Positions 16,611-24,675 of a stretch of 61,296 bases of DNA are shown piece after piece. The position numbers and the translations under genes were made by a program. The first letter of the stretch is position 1; every line of letters starts with the position of its first letter. The notes beneath the pieces were generated by a model, which was not told where the DNA came from, did no database searches, and worked only from the letters and a program-made list of their open reading frames with translations. Source of the DNA: Eubacterium sp. CAG:180. Its GTDB lineage: Bacteria > Bacillota > Clostridia > Oscillospirales > Acutalibacteraceae. The stretch covers positions 34,122-95,417 of the forward strand of contig HF993132.1 in assembly GCA_000432435.1 (NCBI GenBank). The letters run 5' to 3'.

Positions 16611-16638
16611 TTTACGGATGCAAGGAGGAAAGACCCGA

Positions 16639-17136
16639 ATGCTTAAAAAAGTAAGCAATATACCCTTTAAGGGTACAAAGGAGCAGGAGGAGAAGCTCAA
16701 AAAGGTAATCGATGACAATAAGCACGATAAAAGCCTTTTGATGTACGTTATGCAGCAGGCACAGGAGATATACGGCTATCTTCCGTATGAGGTTCAGGTT
16801 ATGATAGCCGAGGGTATGGACGTTCCGCTCGAAAAGGTCTACGGAGTTTCGACCTTTTACGCGCAGTTTTCGCTGTCGCCGAAGGGAGAAGTCAATATTT
16901 CCGTTTGCCTCGGAACCGCGTGCTACGTTAAAGGCTCGCAGAAAATTCTCGATAAAATAACCGAAATACTCGGAATAGAGCCGGGTGAATGCACCTCAGA
17001 CGGCAGATTTTCTCTTGAAGCTTGCCGCTGTATAGGTGCGTGCGGCTTGGCACCGGTTATGACTGTTAACGATGAGGTATTCGGTAAGCTCGTTCCCGAG
17101 GACGTGCCCGGCATACTCGCAAAATACGGTGCGTGA
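16639..17136 (+). CDS. hydC: NuoE-like subunit of NAD-linked [FeFe]-hydrogenase (HydC)
   Basis: A 165-residue thioredoxin-like [2Fe-2S] protein. The ATG at 16639 follows AAGGAGG by 10 nt; the upstream in-frame ATG would place that ribosome site inside the gene. The four cluster cysteines are in 'VCLGTACYVKGS' and 'EACRCIGACGL'. It is homologous to the 24-kDa NuoE subunit and, in HydABC complexes, passes electrons between the flavoprotein HydB and the catalytic HydA. First gene of a five-gene operon. Assignment to the bifurcating HydABC type rests on the whole operon. Confidence 0.9.
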   Translation: MLKKVSNIPFKGTKEQEEKLKKVIDDNKHDKSLLMYVMQQAQEIYGYLPYEVQVMIAEGMDVPLEKVYGVSTFYAQFSLSPKGEVNISVCLGTACYVKGSQKILDKITEILGIEPGECTSDGRFSLEACRCIGACGLAPVMTVNDEVFGKLVPEDVPGILAKYGA

Positions 17137-17690
17137 TGAGAGAGCTTTCGTTAAATATTCTCGATGTCGCCGAAAATTCGCTTAAGGCAGGCGCCGATAC
17201 GATTAAAATCGATGTTGAATTCCTGAGAGAGGAAAACAAGCTGACCGTAAGAGTCTCCGATAACGGATGCGGTATGACAGGTGAACAGATAAAACACGTT
17301 ACCGACCCGTTTTATACAACGCGCACCACGCGCAAGGTAGGCCTCGGAGTTCCGCTTTTCAAAATGGCGGCGGAAATGAGCGGCGGCTCGTTTGAGATAT
17401 CATCGGTTGTAAACGAGGGCACATCTCTCACGGCGATTTTTAAAACCGATAATGTGGACTTTGTTCCGCTCGGCGATATAGCGTCTACGGTGGAGCTCTT
17501 GTGCGTGTCAAATCCGGACGTTAACATAGCTTTTACCGAGAGTGACGAAACCGACACATTCTCATTTGAGTCGCAAAAAATTCGGGATATTCTCGGCGAT
17601 GTGCCGATGGATGCGCCCGAGGTCAGAAAATGGATACGTGAGTATTTAACCGAAAATACGGAAAAATTCAGCGGAGGAAACAGAAGATGA
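17136..17690 (+). CDS. GHKL ATPase-domain protein in hydrogenase operon
   Basis: A 184-residue protein consisting of little more than a histidine-kinase/anti-sigma type ATP-binding domain. N-box 'LDVAENSLKAGA' (about 9-20), G1 box 'VSDNGCGM' (about 43-50) and G2-like 'KVGLGVPLF' (about 67) are visible. No dimerisation/His-phosphotransfer domain, sensor domain or membrane segment is present. It starts inside the hydC stop (TGATG overlap), so it is translationally coupled. Such orphan ATPases recur in clostridial NADH-hydrogenase operons; their role (regulator or assembly kinase) is unknown. Confidence 0.85.
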   Translation: MRELSLNILDVAENSLKAGADTIKIDVEFLREENKLTVRVSDNGCGMTGEQIKHVTDPFYTTRTTRKVGLGVPLFKMAAEMSGGSFEISSVVNEGTSLTAIFKTDNVDFVPLGDIASTVELLCVSNPDVNIAFTESDETDTFSFESQKIRDILGDVPMDAPEVRKWIREYLTENTEKFSGGNRR

Positions 17691-18061
17691 AAAGTATAGA
17701 AGAGCTTATGGCAATAAGAGATAAAACCAGAAAAAATATGACGGTGCGCGAGGATACCGGAGACTCAAAAATCAGGGTGGTCGTCGGTATGGCAACCTGC
17801 GGCATAGCCGCCGGAGCAAGGCCCGTTCTCAATGCGTTTGTCGATGAGATTGCAAAAAGAGACGTAAAGGGCGTTTCCGTGCAGCAGACCGGCTGTATAG
17901 GAATGTGTCAGTACGAGCCGATAGTTGAGGTGACCGAGCCCGGAAAGGAAAAGGTCACGTATGTTAAGATGACGCCCGAAAAAGCAGTAAGAGTTGTAAA
18001 TGACCATATCGTAAACGGAAACCCCGTTGCGGAATTCACGGTCGGAGCCATTAAAGATTAA
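17687..18061 (+). CDS. [2Fe-2S] thioredoxin-like ferredoxin subunit
   Basis: A 124-residue protein overlapping the previous stop by ATGA. It resembles the C-terminal thioredoxin-like half of NuoE or the N-terminus of HydB. Cysteines in 'VGMATCGIAAGARPV' (near residue 38) and 'QQTGCIGMCQYEP' (near residue 69) could ligate a [2Fe-2S] cluster. It is an extra electron-transfer subunit typical of clostridial HydABC operons. Cytoplasmic. Confidence 0.87.
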   Translation: MKSIEELMAIRDKTRKNMTVREDTGDSKIRVVVGMATCGIAAGARPVLNAFVDEIAKRDVKGVSVQQTGCIGMCQYEPIVEVTEPGKEKVTYVKMTPEKAVRVVNDHIVNGNPVAEFTVGAIKD

Positions 18062-18073
18062 GGAGGTTAAACG

Positions 18074-19858
18074 ATGTATCGTTCACATGTGCTCGTTTGC
18101 GGCGGTACCGGCTGTACCTCTTCAAACAGTGCCGCTATCATTGAGGCGCTTGAATCCGAAATTAAAAAGCACGGCCTCGAAAACGAGGTCAAGGTTGTAA
18201 GGACCGGCTGCTTCGGACTTTGCGCGCGCGGCCCGATAATGGTGGTTTACCCCGAGGGTAGCTACTATTCGCTTGTAAAGCCCGAGGATGTTCCCGAAAT
18301 AGTTGAGGAGCATCTCTTAAAGGGCAGAATAGTTAAGAGGCTGCTGTTCGAGGAGTTCACCATGGACGACATAAAGTCGCTCAAGGAGACGGATTTCTAC
18401 AAAAAACAGCACCGCGTTGCGCTTCGCAACTGCGGTGTTATAGACCCCGAAAACATAAACGAATATATAGCGTATGACGGCTATGCGGCTCTCGCAAAGT
18501 GCCTCTCCGAATACACTCCCGCGCAGGTTATAGACATTATCTCCGAGTCGGGACTCAGGGGCAGAGGCGGCGGCGGCTTCCCCACAGGTAAAAAGTGGAG
18601 CTTCACCGCAGCGCAGAAATCGGAGCAAAAATACGTTGTCTGCAACGCCGACGAGGGCGACCCCGGCGCGTTTATGGACCGTTCCGTGCTTGAGGGCGAT
18701 CCGCACTGCATAATAGAGGCTATGGCCATCTGCGGTTATGCCACCGGTGCGAGCGAGGGCTACATATACGTAAGAGCAGAATATCCGATAGCGGTCAAGC
18801 GGCTTGAAATAGCAATCGGGCAAGCGAGGGAGTACGGCCTGCTCGGCAAAAACATATTCGACAGCGGATTTGATTTTGACCTTCATATACGTCTTGGAGC
18901 GGGCGCGTTTGTATGCGGCGAGGAAACCGCACTTATGACCTCCATCGAGGGCAACCGCGGAGAGCCGAGACCGAGACCCCCGTACCCTGCGGTCAAGGGA
19001 CTTTTCGGAAAGCCGACCACGGAAAACAATGTTGAGACTTTTGCAAATGTCGCTCAGATAATACTTAACGGAGCGGATTGGTTTGCCTCCATGGGTACCG
19101 AGCGTTCAAAGGGAACAAAGGTATTCGCTCTCGGCGGCAAAATCAAAAATACGGGACTTGTAGAAATACCAATGGGTACAACTCTCCGCGAAATAGTTGA
19201 GGAAATAGGCGGCGGCATACCCGGCGGCAAAAAGTTTAAGGCTGCTCAGACAGGCGGCCCCTCCGGCGGATGCATACCGGCTGCGCTTATGGATACTCCC
19301 ATTGACTATGACAATCTTACGGCGATAGGCTGTATGATGGGCTCCGGAGGACTCATAGTAATGGATGAGGACGACTGTATGGTGGATATTGCCAAATTCT
19401 TCCTTAACTTTACCGTAGACGAATCATGCGGCAAATGTACGCCGTGTCGCGTCGGCACAAAACGCCTGCTTGAAATGCTCGAAAAGATAACATCGGGCAA
19501 CGCAACGCTTAGGGACCTTGACAAGCTTGAGGAGCTCTGCCATTACATCAAGGCAAATTCCCTCTGCGGACTCGGCCAGACGGCTCCGAATCCGGTGCTC
19601 GCAACTCTTAAATTCTTCCGTGACGAGTATGTGGCTCACGTGGTTGATAAGAAATGTCCGGCAGGCGTATGTAAGGCGCTTTTGTCTTATGAGATACTTG
19701 AGGACAGATGCCGCGGGTGTACCGCCTGTGCGAGAAAATGTCCCGTAGGTGCAATAAGCGGAAATGTAAAAGAGCCTCACGTTATAAATAAATCTCTTTG
19801 CGTCAAGTGCGGAGTTTGTATGCAGACCTGCAAATTCGGCGCAATAGTTAAAAGATAA
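18074..19858 (+). CDS. hydB: NuoF-like flavoprotein subunit of [FeFe]-hydrogenase (HydB)
   Basis: A 594-residue protein. Domains in order: N-terminal [2Fe-2S] thioredoxin-like domain with 'GGTGCTSSNS' and 'TGCFGLCARGP' (1-105); FMN/NAD(H) domain with the glycine-rich 'RGRGGGGFPTG' (about 161-171) and 'CNADEGDPGAF'; SLBB-like domain; [4Fe-4S] site 'ESCGKCTPCRVG' (about 450); C-terminal two-[4Fe-4S] ferredoxin with 'CRGCTACARKCPVGAI' and 'CVKCGVCMQTCKFGAI' (about 548-592). In HydABC this subunit oxidises NADH and is thought to host flavin-based bifurcation. SD AAGGAGG is 6 bp before the ATG. Confidence 0.95.
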   Translation: MYRSHVLVCGGTGCTSSNSAAIIEALESEIKKHGLENEVKVVRTGCFGLCARGPIMVVYPEGSYYSLVKPEDVPEIVEEHLLKGRIVKRLLFEEFTMDDIKSLKETDFYKKQHRVALRNCGVIDPENINEYIAYDGYAALAKCLSEYTPAQVIDIISESGLRGRGGGGFPTGKKWSFTAAQKSEQKYVVCNADEGDPGAFMDRSVLEGDPHCIIEAMAICGYATGASEGYIYVRAEYPIAVKRLEIAIGQAREYGLLGKNIFDSGFDFDLHIRLGAGAFVCGEETALMTSIEGNRGEPRPRPPYPAVKGLFGKPTTENNVETFANVAQIILNGADWFASMGTERSKGTKVFALGGKIKNTGLVEIPMGTTLREIVEEIGGGIPGGKKFKAAQTGGPSGGCIPAALMDTPIDYDNLTAIGCMMGSGGLIVMDEDDCMVDIAKFFLNFTVDESCGKCTPCRVGTKRLLEMLEKITSGNATLRDLDKLEELCHYIKANSLCGLGQTAPNPVLATLKFFRDEYVAHVVDKKCPAGVCKALLSYEILEDRCRGCTACARKCPVGAISGNVKEPHVINKSLCVKCGVCMQTCKFGAIVKR

Positions 19859-19870
19859 GGAGTGTGCCAA

Positions 19871-21613
19871 ATGGAAAATGTCAATATAAAAATTAACGGC
19901 ATGCCCCTGAGCGTGCCAAACGGAATTTCAATACTTGAGGCGGCGAGATACGCCGGAATTGAAATCCCGACGCTTTGTTTCTTAAAGGATATAAACGAGA
20001 TAGGCGCCTGCCGCATATGTATGGTAGAGGTTAAGGGCGCAAGAAACCTTGTTGCGGCGTGTGTTTTCCCCGTGGCCGAGGGTATGGAAATATTCACCAA
20101 TACCGAGAAGGTCAGACGTTCGAGAAAGACCACTCTTGAGCTTATACTTTCAACTCATGATAAAAAATGTTTAACTTGTGTGCGCAGCGGAAACTGTGAG
20201 CTGCAAAAGCTCTGCAAGGATTTCGGCGTGGACAATGCGGACGAATACAAGGGCGAGACAATCCATTACGATATTGATGATTCGGCCGCTCATATGATAA
20301 GAGACAACAACAAGTGCATACTCTGTCGCAGATGCGTCGCCGCCTGCGATGCGCAGGGAATAAGCGTTATAGGTGCAAACGCGAGGGGCTTTGATACGCA
20401 TATAAGCTCGGCTTTTGACAGAGACCTTGCGACGGTGTCGTGTATATCGTGCGGCCAATGTATTGTAAATTGTCCCACGGGCGCAATAGTCGAAAAGGAC
20501 GACACGGGCAAGGTGCTTGAGGCCATAAACGATCCGGATAAGTTTGTAATCGTCAACACCGCACCGTCAATCAGGGCAACTCTCGGCGAGGCGTTCGGTA
20601 TGAAGATAGGCACAAACGTTGAGGGTAAAATGGTTGCCGCTCTTCGCAGACTCGGATTCGACAAGGTTTTTGACACCGATTTTGCAGCCGATCTTACCAT
20701 TATAGAAGAGGCCAATGAGCTTGTTGACAGAGTTAAAAACGGCGGAGTTCTTCCGATGATTACCTCATGCTCACCCGGCTGGATTAAATACTGTGAGCAC
20801 TATTATCCCGAGCTTATACCGCATCTCTCCACCTGCAAATCACCGCAGCAGATGTTCGGTGCAACCATGAAAACCTGGTATGCAAAGAAGCTCAATATGG
20901 ACCCCTCCAAGATGGTGGTCGTCGGCGTTATGCCGTGCACGGCAAAGAAATTCGAGACGAAGCGTGACGGCGAGGCGGCAAGCGGCTATCCTGACGTTGA
21001 CATCTCGATTACGACAAGAGAGCTTGCCCGTATGATTGAGAGCGCGGGAATTTACTTTAAGCACTTGCCCGATGAGGAATTCGACAATCCGTTCGGCGAG
21101 AGCACCGGTGCCGCAACTATTTTCGGCGCAACGGGCGGAGTTATGGAGGCGGCTCTTCGTACCGCGGTCAAGCTTATAACGGGTGCGGAGGCTCCGTCGC
21201 CGGAATTTAATGATGTTCGCGGAATGAAAAATATAAAAGAGGCACAGTATGAGGTCGGCGGTCTTAACGTAAAGGTCGCTGTTGCAAGCGGCACCAAAAA
21301 CGCAGGCTATCTTATGGATAAGATAAAGGACGGTACGGGCGACTACACCTTTATTGAGATAATGGGCTGCCCCGGCGGCTGCATAAACGGCGGCGGTCAG
21401 CCTATACAGCACGCCGTTGTACGCAATTTCGTCGATTTAAAGGAACGCCGCGCAAAGGCACTCTACGAGTCGGACAAAAATAATGCGAAGAGATGCTCGC
21501 ACGAAAACTCGGCTGTCAAGGAGCTGTATGATGAATTCCTCGGTGAGCCGGGAAGCCACAAGGCTCATGAAATATTGCACACAACTTATGTGGCACGTAA
21601 AAAGTACGACTGA
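19871..21613 (+). CDS. hydA: [FeFe]-hydrogenase catalytic subunit HydA (NADH-dependent, group A)
   Basis: A 580-residue catalytic subunit that reduces protons to H2. Start ATG 19871 after AAGGAG. It carries an N-terminal plant-type [2Fe-2S] domain ('GACRICMVEV'), a His-Cys-type site 'HDKKCLTCVRSGNCELQ', two [4Fe-4S] motifs ('CILCRRCVAAC', 'CISCGQCIVNCP'), and all three H-cluster signatures: 'TSCSPGW' (about 298), 'MPCTAKKFE' (about 354) and 'MGCPGGCINGGGQP' (about 498). The C-terminal ~40 residues match the small-subunit-like tail. The maturases HydEFG are not in the window. Last gene of the operon, followed by a terminator. Confidence 0.96.
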   Translation: MENVNIKINGMPLSVPNGISILEAARYAGIEIPTLCFLKDINEIGACRICMVEVKGARNLVAACVFPVAEGMEIFTNTEKVRRSRKTTLELILSTHDKKCLTCVRSGNCELQKLCKDFGVDNADEYKGETIHYDIDDSAAHMIRDNNKCILCRRCVAACDAQGISVIGANARGFDTHISSAFDRDLATVSCISCGQCIVNCPTGAIVEKDDTGKVLEAINDPDKFVIVNTAPSIRATLGEAFGMKIGTNVEGKMVAALRRLGFDKVFDTDFAADLTIIEEANELVDRVKNGGVLPMITSCSPGWIKYCEHYYPELIPHLSTCKSPQQMFGATMKTWYAKKLNMDPSKMVVVGVMPCTAKKFETKRDGEAASGYPDVDISITTRELARMIESAGIYFKHLPDEEFDNPFGESTGAATIFGATGGVMEAALRTAVKLITGAEAPSPEFNDVRGMKNIKEAQYEVGGLNVKVAVASGTKNAGYLMDKIKDGTGDYTFIEIMGCPGGCINGGGQPIQHAVVRNFVDLKERRAKALYESDKNNAKRCSHENSAVKELYDEFLGEPGSHKAHEILHTTYVARKKYD

Positions 21614-21653
21614 AGCGCACTTTAAAAATCCGAAGCGGCAAAAATAAAATTAA

Positions 21654-21685
21654 CCCCGATATGCCTTATGAACGGCATATCGGGG
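21654..21685 (+). terminator. Terminator after the hydrogenase operon
   Basis: A perfect 12-bp stem CCCCGATATGCC/GGCATATCGGGG with an 8-nt loop; only a weak T tract follows (TCTTATGTT). Confidence 0.7.
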
Positions 21686-21780
21686 TCTTATGTTATATAG
21701 TTATTTCAGCGGGTTGTTGTGTCGTAAGCACACGCTTTTTTCTGCATCTTCAATGGCTGCATACGCATATAAGTATTGGC

Positions 21781-22197
21781 TCAAGAACCGAAAGGACGGC
21801 GGTTCTCATATTTTGAGAGCTGTGACAAAAGCCTCTCGACATATTCGTCGAATCTGTCGGCAAACACCTTCCTGCACAGAGGCACTTTCTCGGCAAATCC
21901 CGTAAGCCAAGCGGTAAACTCCGCATATTCGGTGGCCTCGCGAGGCGTTATCGTAAATCGAAATTCAATGTGATACGGATATTCCGACACTTTTCCGGAA
22001 ACAACACTGTAAGGCACCAAATCATCGAATGCGACAGAAAACTTGTGATGTTTCAGCACAATTGTAAATCCGTCTTCTGTGTCTACACGTTTCTTAAATG
22101 AGGGCAGAAACTCAAAAAATCCGTCCCCTAAGAGAAGTTCCCAAAGCTTTTCAACGCTGCTGTTGCTGATTTCAACCGCGAATCTTATTTTCTCCAT
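21781..22197 (-). CDS. Small protein, possibly SRPBCC/START-like fold
   Basis: A 138-residue protein; the ATG at 22197 follows GGAG by 11 nt on the minus strand. Pattern 'IRFAVEISNSSVEKLWELLLGDGFFEFLPSF' then several beta strands ('FTIVLKHHKFSVAFDDL', 'YHIEFRFTITP') and a long C-terminal helix with 'FADRFDEYVERLLSQL' fits the helix-grip SRPBCC fold. That is a fold impression, not a family match. No catalytic residues are identifiable. It lies downstream of the GGGtGRT gene on the same strand but is separated from it by a terminator. Confidence 0.6.
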   Translation of the reverse strand: MEKIRFAVEISNSSVEKLWELLLGDGFFEFLPSFKKRVDTEDGFTIVLKHHKFSVAFDDLVPYSVVSGKVSEYPYHIEFRFTITPREATEYAEFTAWLTGFAEKVPLCRKVFADRFDEYVERLLSQLSKYENRRPFGS

Positions 22198-22316
22198 ATT
22201 TAATTTTCTCCGCATATTTCCGCAAGTTTATTCCGGCGTCGATGTGATTATATATCACTTACTGCCGGTAAATTCTATAATAGCACATATATTCGGTGTT
22301 TGCAATAAAATATAAC

Positions 22317-22364
22317 AAAAAAGACTGCCGCATTATGAACATTTGGTTCTGCGACAGTCTTTTT
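22317..22364 (-). terminator. Terminator after the GGGtGRT gene
   Basis: AAAAAGACTG and CAGTCTTTTT arms with further CGCA/TGCG pairing across a single mismatch; the minus strand ends in a T-run. Confidence 0.8.
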
Positions 22365-22394
22365 GAAAATGAATTGAGTTAAGCTTCAGCTTAA

Positions 22395-23402
22395 TTATTT
22401 AGCAGCCTCTTCAACTGCAACAGCGCAAGCAACGGTAGCGCCTACCATCGGGTTGTTGCCCATACCGATAAGACCCATCATTTCAACGTGAGCCGGAACG
22501 GAGGAAGAACCTGCGAACTGAGCGTCGCCGTGCATTCTGCCCATAGAGTCGGTAAGACCGTATGAAGCGGGACCTGCCGCAACGTTATCCGGATGAAGAG
22601 TACGGCCTGTGCCGCCGCCGGAAGCAACCGAGAAGTATTTAACGCCGTTTTCGTTAGCCCACTTCTTGTAAGTGCCTGCAACGAGGTGCTGGAAACGTGT
22701 CGGGTTGGTTGAGTTACCGGTGATGGAAACGTCAACGCCCTCTTTCTTCATTATGGCAACGCCCTCAAGAACGTCGTTAGCACCGTAGCACTTAACGGCA
22801 GCTCTCTCACCGTCGGAATACTTTGTCTCGTTTACGACCTTGAGCTCTCCTGTGTAGAAATCATAATCGGTCTGAACATATGTGAAGCCGTTGATTCTTG
22901 AAATGATCATGGCAGCGTCCTTGCCGAGACCGTTAAGGATAACGCGAAGAGGAGTCTTGCGAACCTTGTTTGCGGTCTTAGCTATACCGATAGCACCCTC
23001 GGCTGCCGCGAACGACTCGTGACCTGCGAGGAATGCAAAGCATTTTGTATCTTCATGAAGAAGTCTTGCGCCGAGGTTTCCGTGACCGAGGCCGACGTTT
23101 CTCTGCTCTGCAACCGAGCCCGGTACACAGAACGCCTGAAGTCCCTGGCCGATAACCGCCGAAGCTTCCGAAGCGGTTTTAACGCCCGATTTAATAGCGA
23201 GAGCAACACCGAGAGTGTAAGCCCAAACAGCGTTATCAAAAGCAATAGGCTGAACGCCCTTGACGATAGACTCAACATCTATGCCCTTTGAAAGACAGAG
23301 GTCTCTTGCAGCCTCAAGGCTTTCTATGCCGTTGTCGGCAAGGCATTTTTCTATTTTGGGCATTCTTCTTTCTTTGCCCTCAAATACTACATCATTAGCC
23401 AT
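22395..23402 (-). CDS. GGGtGRT protein
   Basis: A 335-residue protein of the family named after its motif, seen here as 'ASGGGTGRTLHPDN' (about residues 265-278). Other conserved stretches are 'GHESFAAAEGAIGIAKTANKVR' (as two segments) and 'SVPAHVEMMGLIGMGNNPMVG' near the C-terminus. Biochemical function is not established. The gene is consistently paired with an Fe-S scaffold-like gene, as here (19 bp downstream of it). No cofactor motif I can name, no signal peptide; cytoplasmic. SD AAGGAGGG on the minus strand precedes the ATG. Confidence 0.93.
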   Translation of the reverse strand: MANDVVFEGKERRMPKIEKCLADNGIESLEAARDLCLSKGIDVESIVKGVQPIAFDNAVWAYTLGVALAIKSGVKTASEASAVIGQGLQAFCVPGSVAEQRNVGLGHGNLGARLLHEDTKCFAFLAGHESFAAAEGAIGIAKTANKVRKTPLRVILNGLGKDAAMIISRINGFTYVQTDYDFYTGELKVVNETKYSDGERAAVKCYGANDVLEGVAIMKKEGVDVSITGNSTNPTRFQHLVAGTYKKWANENGVKYFSVASGGGTGRTLHPDNVAAGPASYGLTDSMGRMHGDAQFAGSSSVPAHVEMMGLIGMGNNPMVGATVACAVAVEEAAK

Positions 23403-23421
23403 TTGTAAGTCCCTCCTTCAA

Positions 23422-24117
23422 TTATTCTTCACGAGGGTCGATGAATTTAACGCCCTCTGCATAACGGCCGTAGCTTCCGGTATTCTTCTTAAGAGCCTCG
23501 TTGGCGTCCATGCCGTGACGGATGTCCTCAAGCATTTTGCCGACTTTTATGAATTCGTAACCGATAACCTGATCGTCCTTATCAAGAGCCATATGGGTAA
23601 CATAGCCCTCTGCCATTTCCATGTAACGAACGCCCTTCTTTTCGGTAGAGAACATTGTACCTACCTGAGAGCGAAGACCCTTGCCGAGATCCTCAAGACC
23701 GGAGCCGACGGTAAGACCGTCCTCCGAGAAAGCGGACTGGCTTCTGCCGTATACGAGCTGAAGGAAAAGCTCACGCATAGCAACGTTGATTGCGTCGCAA
23801 ACAAGGTCTGTGTTAAGGCACTCAAGAAGAGTTTTGCCGGGGAGAATTTCCGCCGCCATAGCAGCCGAATGGGTCATACCCGAGCAACCGATTGTCTCAA
23901 CGAGTGCTTCTACAACAACGCCGTCCTTTACATTAAGGCTGAGCTTGCACGCACCCTGCTGCGGAGCACACCAGCCGACGCCGTGTGAAAATCCGGAAAT
24001 ATCTTTGATGTCGTATGCCTTTACCCATTTGCCCTCTTCGGGGATAGGCGCGGGACCGTGTTTCGGCCCTTTGGCAACGCAACACATTTTTTCAACTTCC
24101 TGTGAATAGTTTATCAT
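23422..24117 (-). CDS. Iron-sulfur cluster assembly scaffold-like protein (NifU/IscU-related)
   Basis: A 231-residue protein of the NifU-N/IscU-like family that partners with GGGtGRT proteins. Cysteines in 'GVGWCAPQQGACKL' (about 50-60) and 'VETIGCSGMTHS' (about 77) replace the classical scaffold cysteines; 'LLECLNTDLVCDAINVAM' adds two more. It is longer than IscU (about 130), with a C-terminal extension from residue 130 that ends 'FIDPREE'. First gene of the two-gene operon with GGGtGRT. Real cluster assembly is inferred from the family name. Function in the pair is unknown. Location next to an iron-rich hydrogenase operon is suggestive only. Confidence 0.88.
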   Translation of the reverse strand: MINYSQEVEKMCCVAKGPKHGPAPIPEEGKWVKAYDIKDISGFSHGVGWCAPQQGACKLSLNVKDGVVVEALVETIGCSGMTHSAAMAAEILPGKTLLECLNTDLVCDAINVAMRELFLQLVYGRSQSAFSEDGLTVGSGLEDLGKGLRSQVGTMFSTEKKGVRYMEMAEGYVTHMALDKDDQVIGYEFIKVGKMLEDIRHGMDANEALKKNTGSYGRYAEGVKFIDPREE

Positions 24118-24220
24118 TTTGAAGCTCCTTTCAATTTGTTACGGAAACATTATACAGTTTCGTGATAAATTTATCAATAGGAAAAGTTACAATTAGCCGA
24201 CAGTTCGACAAAAAATATTG

Positions 24221-24451
24221 TCAATGTTTGCGGTAAACAGGCCGCATATCACCCTTGTCGTAGTAATTTTCGAGCTTCCTTGCCACGGCTCTCACGTCGC
24301 TGCGCATTTCATAAAGACACATAAGCCGCCGCCTTGCGAGGTAGAGGTCCTCGCCCGTCAAACGGTGAATTTCGGGAGTGAAGCTCTTAATTTGCCGCGT
24401 AAGCTTCTCCTCCTCCTTTAAGTATTCCCCGGATAATTCGGATAATGTCAA
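24221..24451 (-). CDS. Small SOS-box-preceded protein, unknown function
   Basis: A 76-residue, highly charged, entirely helical protein with no membrane segment ('LKEEEKLTRQIKSF', 'YLARRRLMCLYEMRSDVRAVARKLENYY'). The TTG start at 24451 follows AAAGGGG by about 9 nt on the minus strand. A consensus LexA box lies 23 bp upstream of it (24474-24487). lexA is the next gene upstream on the same strand but ends in its own terminator, so this gene has its own LexA-controlled promoter. It is not YneA (no membrane segment, no LysM) and I do not recognise the family. Confidence 0.72.
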   Translation of the reverse strand: MTLSELSGEYLKEEEKLTRQIKSFTPEIHRLTGEDLYLARRRLMCLYEMRSDVRAVARKLENYYDKGDMRPVYRKH

Positions 24452-24473
24452 ATTTATCGCCCCTTTCTGCTGT

Positions 24474-24487
24474 CGAACAAATGTTCG
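24474..24487 (-). promoter_or_regulatory. LexA (SOS) box upstream of the 76-residue gene
   Basis: CGAACAAATGTTCG is a near-perfect Gram-positive SOS box (CGAAC-N4-GTTCG). It is placed between a likely AT-rich promoter and the ribosome site. Confidence 0.85.
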
Positions 24488-24590
24488 TCTGCAAATACAA
24501 TATTAGCAGAAAAGGGCTTTTCGGTCAATAGAACATACCAAAGAGCAATGAAATGTCCTGATTAACGGACTTACTCAAGGATTACCGTGC

Positions 24591-24626
24591 AAAAAAACAC
24601 CGACTCGCTTAAAAAGCAAATCGGTG
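24591..24626 (-). terminator. Terminator after lexA
   Basis: On the minus strand CACCGA(T)TTGCTT pairs imperfectly with AAGCGAGTCGGTG, followed by seven T. Confidence 0.8.
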
Positions 24627-24675
24627 CAATGCTCAGCATATTTTGACGGGCAGAGGGGCGTCAAAGGTCATTCTA

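Larger units (their letters stand above)
16229..16638. other. Divergent intergenic region between TetR and hydrogenase operons
   Basis: About 410 bp with no supported gene. On the minus strand TTGTAA...TAAAAT (around 16265-16300) is a plausible TetR-gene promoter. On the plus strand it holds the hydrogenase promoter, a palindrome and a leader hairpin, listed separately. A 183-bp open frame on the minus strand lacks a ribosome site and family features. Confidence 0.5.

Noticed and set aside
18317..18886. 189-residue antisense frame in hydB
   Set aside because: Antisense shadow with no ribosome site or family features.
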